Made by a program: the position numbers and the translations under genes
Shown here: in pieces, positions 9,032-16,195 of the stretch
Numbering within the stretch: the stretch's first letter is position 1
Layout of the letters: each line of letters opens with the position of its first letter
Notes under the pieces: generated by a model
Database searches by the model: none
Told to the model about the DNA's origin: nothing
What the model saw: the letters and a program-made list of their open reading frames with translations, nothing else
DNA from: CAXQUZ01 sp942491145
Lineage (GTDB): Bacteria; Myxococcota_A; UBA796; UBA2385
Direction: 5' to 3'
Length of the DNA: 64,000 nucleotides
Assembly (NCBI GenBank): GCA_942491145.1
Contig: CALOBC010000061.1
Coordinates: 119,435-183,434, forward strand

Positions 9032-11608
9032 GTGTCGAGCCGCGAGAATGCACGCCGCTTCCACTTCATCCGCGAGATCGCCTCGGGCGGGTTCGGCAGC
9101 GTCTTCTTGACGAAGGTGATGCACGCGGACGGCTTCAGCCGGTTGGTGGCGGTCAAGCTCCTCAAGACCCAGTGGAGCGACAACGAGGAGATCGCACGGC
9201 GCACGCGCGACGAAGCTCGGCTTCTGGGCCTGCTGCGCCACCGCAACATCGTGGATGTCATCGACCTGACATCCATCGACGGGCGGGCGGCCGTAGTGAT
9301 GGAGTATCTGGAGGCTGTCGACCTCCGCACGATCATCCAGAACCACGCAAAGATGGGCCTTCGCGTGCCGGTCAAGGCGGCGTTGGAGATCGCTGCGGCA
9401 TCGTCTGGTGCGCTCGATGCAGCCTACAACCGGCCGCCCATCCCCGGCGAGAAGCCGCTGCGGGTCATCCATCGCGACATCAAGCCGTCCAACATCATGG
9501 TGGACGAGACCGGGCTGCCGAAGGTCCTCGACTTTGGTGTGGCCCGCTCCGAGCTGGACAACCGCGAGAGCCACACCCAAGAGCTGCAGTTCGGCTCGGT
9601 CGACTACATGGCCCCTGAGCGGCTGTTCTTCGAGCCCGAGACGCCCGCGAGCGACGTGTACTCCCTCGCTGCGACGCTCTATGAGCTGATGGCGCTGGAG
9701 AAGCTGGGCAAGGCCCGCGGTCGGCCCGAACGCCATGCCGCCTACCTGATGGACCGCATGAGCTTCATGCGCGCGGGGCTGAGCGTGGGCGGAACGGCGG
9801 CCAGCGAGCTGGAGAAGCTGCTGGCGCTGTCGCTCGCCTTCAACCACGAAGATCGGCCCGCGGCTGCTGAGTTTCAGCAACGGGCCCGGGCCCTGTCGCG
9901 CATCGCCGACGACGAGGACCTCTCCAGCTGGGCCGAGCGGGTCGTGCCGCCCCTCGTTGCGGCGCTGCAAGCCGCACCCAAGCCACCGAACCCGATGGCC
10001 GACACCATCGTGTGTGAGGACAGCAGCGGCTTCACCATGGGCGACGCCCAAGCGATTCCCGATCCCGGGCCAGGCCTCGGGCCCGCCCTGCAGCGGGGTG
10101 CGCTGGCCGAGCTGGACGACAGCGAGGCGTTTGTGCCCCAGCCGGCCACTGGCGCCCCCTCCCAGATGCGGGGCCCCGTGGCGCCCGTGCCCTCGCCGCC
10201 AGAAGAGTGGGACGATGGTCCGACGTCCGTGAGCGCCGGCGCCCCGCCCCGCCCGCCCCACGGTGACCCGGAGCGTCCGCCAGCACGCACGGGTGTTGTG
10301 CTCGCCGATCCCGCAGACCCCTTTGCCATTCCGCCGGCCGCCCCGCGCACGGCCCCGCCCGTGCACGCACCGCCAGCAGCGCCCGCGCCAGTGGTCGTGG
10401 ATTACGGCCCGCCGCAGCTTCCTGACGCTCCCCTGGCGACCGGCCCCCTCCCGCCGCTGCCAGCACCGCCGGGTGTGGTGGCCAAGCCGCTCCAGCCCCG
10501 GCTTCGTCCAGTGAAGGCCGCGCCGGCGCCCGCTCCGCCAGTGCCCGATCTCGGCGCTGCGCTCCTCCAAGGGCACCAGTCTCACCCCACGATTGTCCCG
10601 CCCGACGACTTCGACCTGGACGAGGATGAGTCCGCGACGGTTGTGCTCAGCCCTTCGGGGGACCTTCCCGCGTCTGGCCTGCCCCCTGCGCCGGCCGCAC
10701 TGGGCCCCGCAGTGAACACCACAGGTCCGGCATTTGCTGGACCGCCGCCCGCGCCCAGCCGGCCAACCCCCGAGGCCGAGCCATTCCCGGCTGCCTTCGG
10801 CCAGGCGCCGGCAAGCTCGGGCCCGCTGGAGGGTGACCGGCCCAATGTTGAGGCCACGGCCCCGATGTTGCCCGGTGAAGAGCTCCGGCCGGTGACCGTG
10901 CAAGCCTCGCTGGAAGAAGACTCTGGCGAGTACGCGCCCACCGTCGCGATTCAAGCCAGCCCGCCCGCGCCAGCACCCGATCCGGCGCCCGAGCCTTCGG
11001 AGCCGGTGCCGGCGCCCAAGAAGCGCAGCATGCTCCCCGTCCTGGCGGCCGTGGGGTGCTTTGCATTCGTGGCCATCGGCGGCATCGGCGGCGGGGCCAT
11101 CTGGGCCTACCAAGACACGCTGCGCGCGATGGTGGAGTCCGGTGGTGGAGACCTCTTCCCGGCGGGTGACGCGGGCAGCGACGACGGCGGCGATGCCCTG
11201 GTGGACGACGCTGCCGATGAGCTCGCCGACGAAGACGCGCCCGCCGACGCACTCGCCGACGACGATGCGCTTGCGGACGACGACGACGCACTCGCGGACG
11301 ACGGCGCACTCGCGGACGACGACGCTGCGATGGAAGACGACCCACCGGATGAGGAAGCTGCCGTGACCCCGGACAACACACGCTTTGTGTCGGCCGCTGG
11401 GGACACCCGCAAGCTCAAGGTCTCGTGTGATGGCGGGATCAAGGCCCAGGGCGAAACAGACGCCACAGTCGCCGCCGCCGGGGCCAGCCGCTGCACCGTG
11501 ACCGCCTACCTCGCCGACCGCAGCCGCCTCACCGCGGTGGTCAACGACCCGAGCAACGGCCACTACGAGTGCTTCGCCAACGGCGACGCAAGCTGTGGAC
11601 TCCAGTGA
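9032..11608 (+). CDS. Transmembrane Ser/Thr protein kinase with Ala/Asp-repeat outer region
   Basis: The product has 858 residues. GTG 9032 is preceded by AGGAGA at ideal spacing; an ATG 28 codons upstream lacks one. An active Hanks-type kinase domain fills the N-terminus (ASGGFGSV loop, VAVK lysine, HRDIKPSN, LDFGVA, MAPER). A Pro/Ala-rich disordered linker of roughly 350 residues follows, then one membrane segment (about 668-693). The outer part begins with Ala/Asp repeats (DALADD units) and ends in a small domain with Cys residues (VSCDGGIK, SRCTVTAY, YECFANG, ASCGLQ). It sits inside the ketosynthase operon, and its stop overlaps the start of the second ketosynthase (GTGA). It may couple an envelope signal to the lipid pathway; this is inference from context. 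Confidence 0.92.
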   Translation: MSSRENARRFHFIREIASGGFGSVFLTKVMHADGFSRLVAVKLLKTQWSDNEEIARRTRDEARLLGLLRHRNIVDVIDLTSIDGRAAVVMEYLEAVDLRTIIQNHAKMGLRVPVKAALEIAAASSGALDAAYNRPPIPGEKPLRVIHRDIKPSNIMVDETGLPKVLDFGVARSELDNRESHTQELQFGSVDYMAPERLFFEPETPASDVYSLAATLYELMALEKLGKARGRPERHAAYLMDRMSFMRAGLSVGGTAASELEKLLALSLAFNHEDRPAAAEFQQRARALSRIADDEDLSSWAERVVPPLVAALQAAPKPPNPMADTIVCEDSSGFTMGDAQAIPDPGPGLGPALQRGALAELDDSEAFVPQPATGAPSQMRGPVAPVPSPPEEWDDGPTSVSAGAPPRPPHGDPERPPARTGVVLADPADPFAIPPAAPRTAPPVHAPPAAPAPVVVDYGPPQLPDAPLATGPLPPLPAPPGVVAKPLQPRLRPVKAAPAPAPPVPDLGAALLQGHQSHPTIVPPDDFDLDEDESATVVLSPSGDLPASGLPPAPAALGPAVNTTGPAFAGPPPAPSRPTPEAEPFPAAFGQAPASSGPLEGDRPNVEATAPMLPGEELRPVTVQASLEEDSGEYAPTVAIQASPPAPAPDPAPEPSEPVPAPKKRSMLPVLAAVGCFAFVAIGGIGGGAIWAYQDTLRAMVESGGGDLFPAGDAGSDDGGDALVDDAADELADEDAPADALADDDALADDDDALADDGALADDDAAMEDDPPDEEAAVTPDNTRFVSAAGDTRKLKVSCDGGIKAQGETDATVAAAGASRCTVTAYLADRSRLTAVVNDPSNGHYECFANGDASCGLQ
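11242..11332 (+). repeat. In-frame 18-base repeats encoding Ala/Leu/Asp units in the kinase
   Basis: About five imperfect copies of a unit resembling GACGCACTCGCGGACGAC encode DALADD-type units just outside the membrane segment of the kinase. The tract should give a very acidic, extended spacer, and copy number is expected to vary between strains through slippage. Confidence 0.7.
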
Positions 11609-12840
11609 CCCGCCCGGTCGCGATCACCGGCGTCGGGGTGCTGTCCGCAGCCGGCCGTGGCTTGGATGCCCTGGCCCGCGCCATGGCGAACAACCGCTTT
11701 CACGGCAGTGCCCAGACCTCCGCCTTGCCCGTGCCCTTCGGTGGCATCGTCGGCGGTGCCGTCCCCCCGCATCCCCAACATCCCGACGACCGCAAGGCCG
11801 ACCTCGCCTTCGCCGCCCTCGAAGAGGCCCTCCAGTCGGCCATTCTCGACGATCCAGCGAGCTGGCCCGAGCCCCGCGCCCGGGCCGTGTTCCTGGGCAC
11901 CGGGCTGTCTTCGGTCACCCCCACCGAGCTGGAAGAGGACCTCTTTCCCTACCTCGACGAGGACGGGCGCTTTGATCGGGTCGCCATGGCCCAGGACCTC
12001 TCCCAAGACCGGGGCGCTCCCCGTCGCCACATGCCCGCCCGGGTCACCGCGACCATCGCCCAGCGTGTCGGCGCCTTGGGCCCCACCGGCACCAACTTCA
12101 GCGCATGTGCAGCCGCCAGCCAAGCCATGCTGGAGGGTGCGCGGGCCATCGGCCGCGGGGATGCCGAGCTCGCCATCGTCGGCGGCCACGACAGCATGAT
12201 CCATCCCCTGGGCATGCTGTCATTCGTTGTCCTCGGCGCCTTGAGCCCCACCCGCTGCCGTCCCTTCGACCGCAACCGCGACGGGTTCATGATGGGCGAA
12301 GGCGCGGCCATGTTTGTCTTGGAAGACGCCGAGCGCGCCCGCCGGCGGGGGGCCACCATCTTTGGCTACCTGCTGGGTGGCGGCACCAGCGTCGATGCGT
12401 GGAACGCCACCGCCCCCCACCCGGAAGGAGTGGGCGCCGAGCTGGCGATGCGACGGGCGCTCCAGGATGCCGGACTGCGCCCCGACCAAGTCGACTACGT
12501 CAATTTCCACGGCACCGGCACCCCCCTCGGCGACGCCGCCGAGTCCAACGCGGTGGTCAACGTCTTCGGCCCCCACATCGCCGCGAGCTCCATCAAAGGC
12601 GCCGTGGGCCACACGATTGCCGCCGCTGGGGCCGTCGAAGCCGCCGCTTGCTTGGCCGCCCTTCGGGTCGGGCTCCACCCCGGCACCGTTGGCCTGGAGG
12701 AGCTCGATGAGTCGCTGCCCCTTCGCCCCTTGGCCCAAAGTGTCGACGCCGCGCCGTCCGTGATGCTCTCCAACTCATTCGGGTTCGGCGGCCAAAACAG
12801 CGCGCTCCTCCTGGGCCACCCCACGCGCGCCCCCATCTGA
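11605..12840 (+). CDS. Beta-ketoacyl-ACP synthase (KAS II/FabF-like), second intact copy
   Basis: This 411-residue condensing enzyme carries Cys168 (SACAAAS), His302 (NFHGTGTPLGD) and His336 (GAVGHT), plus the C-terminal NSFGFGGQN motif. I place the start at GTG 11605, overlapping the kinase stop (GTGA); an in-frame ATG at 11569 would lie deep within the kinase gene. The overlap implies coupled translation with the kinase. It diverges clearly from the first ketosynthase, for example in the Cys and His motif surroundings, so this is not a recent tandem duplication. The compact partner gene follows 22 bases downstream, so the KS plus half-KS arrangement occurs twice in this operon. Confidence 0.93.
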   Translation: MTRPVAITGVGVLSAAGRGLDALARAMANNRFHGSAQTSALPVPFGGIVGGAVPPHPQHPDDRKADLAFAALEEALQSAILDDPASWPEPRARAVFLGTGLSSVTPTELEEDLFPYLDEDGRFDRVAMAQDLSQDRGAPRRHMPARVTATIAQRVGALGPTGTNFSACAAASQAMLEGARAIGRGDAELAIVGGHDSMIHPLGMLSFVVLGALSPTRCRPFDRNRDGFMMGEGAAMFVLEDAERARRRGATIFGYLLGGGTSVDAWNATAPHPEGVGAELAMRRALQDAGLRPDQVDYVNFHGTGTPLGDAAESNAVVNVFGPHIAASSIKGAVGHTIAAAGAVEAAACLAALRVGLHPGTVGLEELDESLPLRPLAQSVDAAPSVMLSNSFGFGGQNSALLLGHPTRAPI

Positions 12841-12862
12841 GGGCGCCCCTCACGAGGCACCG

Positions 12863-13660
12863 ATGCCGACAGCCCTTCGCCCCGTCCGAATCTCCGCAAC
12901 CAGCCTCTTCTGCCCCGCAGGCATCGACGCTGCCGGAGCGGCGCCCGGTCAGGCCGGCGCTGTGCCTGGCTTCAAGGCCCGCGCGTTCATCCCCGACCGC
13001 AAGAGCATCAAGCTCATGAGCCGGTCCGTGCAGCTCGGTGTGGCCGCGGTTCGTGCGGCGCTGGAGCACGACGGCGAGTGGCAGAGTGTTGTACCGGAGC
13101 GCCGCGCGCTGTTTGTCGGAGCAAGCCCCCAAGCCGGCGACGCGGGCGATCTCGGGCCGGCCTTGGAGGTCGCGTGGACCCCGTCCGGCGAGTTCGACAT
13201 CGGGCGATTTGCGGACGAAGGGATCGACCGCATCCACCCCCTGTGGCTGGTCCGGGGCCTCTCGAACAACGTGCTGGGCTTCGCCAGTGCCAACCACAAC
13301 ATGCAGGGGGTCAACCGGAACTACTGCGATGGCGTGGACGGCGGCTGGACCGCCATCGTCGAAGCGTGGTGGTCCATCGCCGAGGGGCGGGCCGACATTG
13401 CAGTGGCTGGTGGTGTCGACTCTTTGGTCGGTGCTGAGGCCATTCTCGATGGCAAGGCATGCGGTGAGGGCGCCGCTTTTGTGGTGTTCCGTGCGACGGA
13501 CGACACCACCTCGAGCGATGGCAGCACCACCCCGCCCAGCCGCAAAGACCTCACAGATCCCACCGATGAACTGGGCATTCTCGGCGCTGCCACCTGGCCC
13601 ATTGCCCTGGTTCGTGCGCTGCACAACCACAATGGTTGCAAGGACTCTGCAAACGGCTGA
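12863..13660 (+). CDS. Compact ketosynthase-like protein lacking catalytic residues (second copy)
   Basis: The 265-residue product keeps the N-terminal ketosynthase fold (ISATSLFCPAG; MSRSVQLGVAAV; AVAGGVDSLVG; CGEGAAFVVFRA) and then jumps to a short C-terminal piece (ELGILGAATWPIALVRAL). The Cys in NYCDGVDG lies about three residues away from where the nucleophile should be, and both catalytic His motifs are absent. The arrangement mirrors the 8055-8954 protein although the two sequences differ a lot, so the compact form seems maintained rather than decaying. I infer a non-catalytic partner of the ketosynthase just upstream. The reading frame is intact and ends normally. Confidence 0.75.
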   Translation: MPTALRPVRISATSLFCPAGIDAAGAAPGQAGAVPGFKARAFIPDRKSIKLMSRSVQLGVAAVRAALEHDGEWQSVVPERRALFVGASPQAGDAGDLGPALEVAWTPSGEFDIGRFADEGIDRIHPLWLVRGLSNNVLGFASANHNMQGVNRNYCDGVDGGWTAIVEAWWSIAEGRADIAVAGGVDSLVGAEAILDGKACGEGAAFVVFRATDDTTSSDGSTTPPSRKDLTDPTDELGILGAATWPIALVRALHNHNGCKDSANG

Positions 13661-13680
13661 ATGGTCATTCAGTCTTTCGC

Positions 13681-13686
13681 TACACT
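13681..13686 (+). promoter_or_regulatory. Possible -10 element ahead of the acyl carrier protein gene
   Basis: The hexamer TACACT sits 38 bases before the ATG of the carrier protein gene, in the 64-base gap after the compact ketosynthase gene. It could give extra transcription of the last two operon genes. No convincing -35 element is visible. Confidence 0.2.
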
Positions 13687-13724
13687 GCTGGCCCATCCTC
13701 TCCACGCTCCCCCGGATTTCCAGC

Positions 13725-14159
13725 ATGGCCCTCGCACTCCTGACCGCTGACACCTACGACGACGCCGACCCCCAGATCTGGGAAAAGGTCCAGACCGCCT
13801 TCGCGGAGGCCCTGGGCCTCGAAGAAGACGAAGTCGAGCTTCAGCACCGCATCATCGAGGAGCTCGACGCCGAGAGCCTCGACTTTCTCGACATCGCGTT
13901 TCGCCTTGAGCGGGCCTTCGACATCAAGGTGCCCCGCGGCGGCATCGAGACGGCGGCCAAAGAGGGCGTGGACGAGGGTGACTACGAGGTCGACGGTGTG
14001 CTGACCGCCATGGCCATCGCCAAGCTGAGCGAGGCCCTCCCCGAGCTGCCCGCCGGCGATCTCCATGTGGGCCTCCGCACCACCGAGGTCCCCGAGCTCT
14101 TCCGCGTCGCAACGTTCTACAACCTTGTGGTGCGGCTGATCAACGAAAAGTCCGCCTGA
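13725..14159 (+). CDS. Extended acyl carrier protein (phosphopantetheine-binding)
   Basis: The 144-residue protein has an acyl carrier domain in its first 75 residues, with the attachment motif DAESLDFLDIAFRLERAF; Ser51 should carry 4'-phosphopantetheine. The sequence continues after helix III with IKVPRGG and a C-terminal extension of about 65 residues, which makes it nearly twice the length of the fatty acid synthase carrier. It is expected to hold the growing chain for the two ketosynthases and the dehydratase upstream and for the reductase downstream (34-base gap). The extension may be a docking or membrane-association region; this is inference. Confidence 0.92.
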   Translation: MALALLTADTYDDADPQIWEKVQTAFAEALGLEEDEVELQHRIIEELDAESLDFLDIAFRLERAFDIKVPRGGIETAAKEGVDEGDYEVDGVLTAMAIAKLSEALPELPAGDLHVGLRTTEVPELFRVATFYNLVVRLINEKSA

Positions 14160-14192
14160 TCCGACACGTCGCCCCTCAGACCTGAGCCCACC

Positions 14193-15197
14193 GTGTCGTT
14201 GCCCCGCTTCGCGTTCGTTGTGCACGCGCTGAGTCCATTTCACCGCCGTGCCATCGGGCTGCGCCGCGCTGCACCGTCGATTGTCCTTGGACACGCCGAC
14301 GGCACCGGCGCGTGGACGGGCCTCGGGCGCATCGCCCGCTTCCGCATCGACGGGGTGGCCGAGGGCGAGATCCTCGGCATTCCCCTCGACCCCCAGCAGA
14401 TGCTGGAGGACCAGGAGCGGGCCCTGTCGCGCATGGAGCGGGTGATCCAGGTCGCCCGCCAGCGCACCCACTTCGACGCGATCGGCCTCGGCAGCCTCTG
14501 TGCGGTGGTCGCCGGTCGGGGCACCGCCCTGCAGGAACGGCTGGACTTGCCCGTGACCACAGGCGCCGCCGCCACGACTTGGGCCCAGCACGCACTCACG
14601 ATGCAAGTCTATGACCTGCGCAAGACCTCCCGACCCATCGCGGTTGTGGGCTCAGCCGGGCCCGTGGGCAGAGCCATCGCCACCATGCTGGCCAACGACG
14701 GGCTTGCCGTGCGCGTGGACAGCAAGCGGGGCGGTCGAAAGCTGCCGGTAGAGGTCTGTTCTGGACCGGCCGATGCCGTCCACGGCTGCGACATTGTGGT
14801 CGGTGCCGGCCCCACCGGCGGCACGCTCGATCCGGCGGCGCTGCACCCCGGCGCCACGCTCATCGACGTGGCCCTGCCCGACACCCTGACCGGCCCCCCG
14901 CCCCCGGGCACCATGGTCCTCGCCGGTGAGGCCATCCGTCCCCCCAAGACTTGGAAGGCCGGCATGTGGGGGCGCGTCTACCACGTGCTCGCGGGCTACG
15001 GTCCGGGACAAGTCTATGCATGCCTCGTGGAACCCCTCGTGGTCGCCGTCTCCGGCCGGACCACACCTTTGGCCCAAGGCCGGGTGCTCAAGCTGGAAGA
15101 CGTGCAGCAGTTCGGCACCATCGCGACGGAGCTGGGCTTCCGCACCCGGCTGGTCCAGGGCTGGCGAGAGGTGCCACTGGACGCCCTGCGCGGCTGA
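14193..15197 (+). CDS. Acyl-ACP reductase (AAR)-like protein
   Basis: The 334-residue product starts with GTG 14193. Its order of motifs follows cyanobacterial long-chain acyl-ACP reductase, which makes fatty aldehydes from acyl-ACP. There is a helical part followed by a LGS block (IGLGSLCAVV), then TTGAAATTWA (compare TTGNTHTAY in AAR), a Rossmann motif VVGSAGPVGRA (about 151-161), a CDIVVGAG strand, and QVYACLVEPLV. The last matches the QMFACFAEAML segment holding the AAR nucleophile, here Cys277. I therefore infer NAD(P)H-dependent release of the chain as an aldehyde. No aldehyde-deformylating oxygenase is in the window. The similarity is recalled from family knowledge and is distant. Confidence 0.75.
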   Translation: MSLPRFAFVVHALSPFHRRAIGLRRAAPSIVLGHADGTGAWTGLGRIARFRIDGVAEGEILGIPLDPQQMLEDQERALSRMERVIQVARQRTHFDAIGLGSLCAVVAGRGTALQERLDLPVTTGAAATTWAQHALTMQVYDLRKTSRPIAVVGSAGPVGRAIATMLANDGLAVRVDSKRGGRKLPVEVCSGPADAVHGCDIVVGAGPTGGTLDPAALHPGATLIDVALPDTLTGPPPPGTMVLAGEAIRPPKTWKAGMWGRVYHVLAGYGPGQVYACLVEPLVVAVSGRTTPLAQGRVLKLEDVQQFGTIATELGFRTRLVQGWREVPLDALRG

Positions 15198-15206
15198 TGC
15201 CCTGGC

Positions 15207-16106
15207 TCACGCCCCGGACAGCTCCCGCACTCGGCCAGTGAAGGCCTCCGCGAGCATGCCGGCGGCATGGGCACCGTGACGGAAGAAGAGAGACGGCTCC
15301 ACCACCTCCAGCTCGTTGAGGCACGGCACACCACCGCCGTCGCTGAGCAAGTCCACCCGCGCATACAACAGCGGCCGGCCCTCCAGCTCCGGCAAGCACG
15401 CATGCATCCCGGCGAGCGCGTGCCGACAGGCCTCGAGCTCGGCCGGAGACGCCTGGGCCCCGTGGTCGCTGGCGCCATGGTCGTCTTGCACCCGGTAGTC
15501 GCCCGGAACCGGCACCTTGCGCACCGCGTGGGTGGGCTGGCCGTCGATGAAGATGACGCTCAGCTCCCCTTCTCGCTCGACGGCGTCCAAGTAGGGCTGC
15601 ACCATCATCCCCACCCGCGGACTTGTCGCGTCCAGAAACTGCTGTGCCTCGACAATGCCTTGTTCATCAGCATTGAAGCGAAGCGTGTCGGACGATGAAG
15701 CGCCGATGACCGGCTTGAGAAAGCCCCGGGTCCATCCCCGCTGGGCGACGAGCTCCGCCAGATCCACCGTCTCGCCTTGGGCCACCCACTCGGTCGGCGC
15801 CAGCCGGACCCCGTGCTGCTCCAGCGCCCGCAGGTAGCGCTTGTCCGTGTTCCACCGCACCACAGAGCCTGGGTTGAACAGCCGCCCTCCCCGTGCCTCG
15901 GCCCAGGCCACAAAGGCGTGTCGGTGGTCCTGGTAGTCCCAGGGAGTGCGCACCAAGATGCCCTCGTACTGGTCCCAGTCGACAGCTCGATCACTCCATG
16001 CCGGCCGGTCGAGCGCCACCCCCATCCCGTCGAGCGCGGCGATCAGTGGCGCGTCATCGACCTCCCACGCCGGCAGGTTCCGCATGCTCACCAGTGCGAC
16101 CCGCAT
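15207..16106 (-). CDS. ATP-grasp domain protein
   Basis: The 299-residue product starts at ATG 16106, which has AAGGAG six bases upstream; the longer in-frame start lacks one. The fold is RimK/glutathione-synthetase-like ATP-grasp: an N-terminal Rossmann-like half (MRVALVSMRNL), the ATP-binding Lys in GFLKPVIGASSS, a metal-binding region near YARVDLLSD, and CLNELEVVEPSLFF, which supplies the late Glu. Such enzymes join a carboxylate to an amine or thiol through an acyl-phosphate; the substrate here is unknown. It faces the lipid operon tail to tail (nine bases between stops) and is divergent from miaB. Confidence 0.85.
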   Translation of the reverse strand: MRVALVSMRNLPAWEVDDAPLIAALDGMGVALDRPAWSDRAVDWDQYEGILVRTPWDYQDHRHAFVAWAEARGGRLFNPGSVVRWNTDKRYLRALEQHGVRLAPTEWVAQGETVDLAELVAQRGWTRGFLKPVIGASSSDTLRFNADEQGIVEAQQFLDATSPRVGMMVQPYLDAVEREGELSVIFIDGQPTHAVRKVPVPGDYRVQDDHGASDHGAQASPAELEACRHALAGMHACLPELEGRPLLYARVDLLSDGGGVPCLNELEVVEPSLFFRHGAHAAGMLAEAFTGRVRELSGA

Positions 16107-16138
16107 GACCACTCCTTGGCGCAACCTGAGGGCAGACC

Positions 16139-16167
16139 TTGTTCCCCGGCGGGGCCTCAGATACCCC
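16139..16167 (+). promoter_or_regulatory. Possible sigma-70-type promoter for miaB
   Basis: TTGTTC at 16139-16144 and TACCCC at 16162-16167 are separated by exactly 17 bases and lie about 28 bases ahead of the miaB start, in the divergent gap with the ATP-grasp gene. The prediction is from pattern only. Confidence 0.3.
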
Positions 16168-16195
16168 ACACTGCTCAAGACTCCCAGGCCAAGCC

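Noticed and set aside
8951..11563. An 870-codon open frame on the minus strand, antisense to the kinase gene
   Set aside because: It mirrors the codon bias of the kinase gene, has no recognisable motif and an implausible composition rich in Arg, Gly and His; the plus-strand kinase is clearly real.
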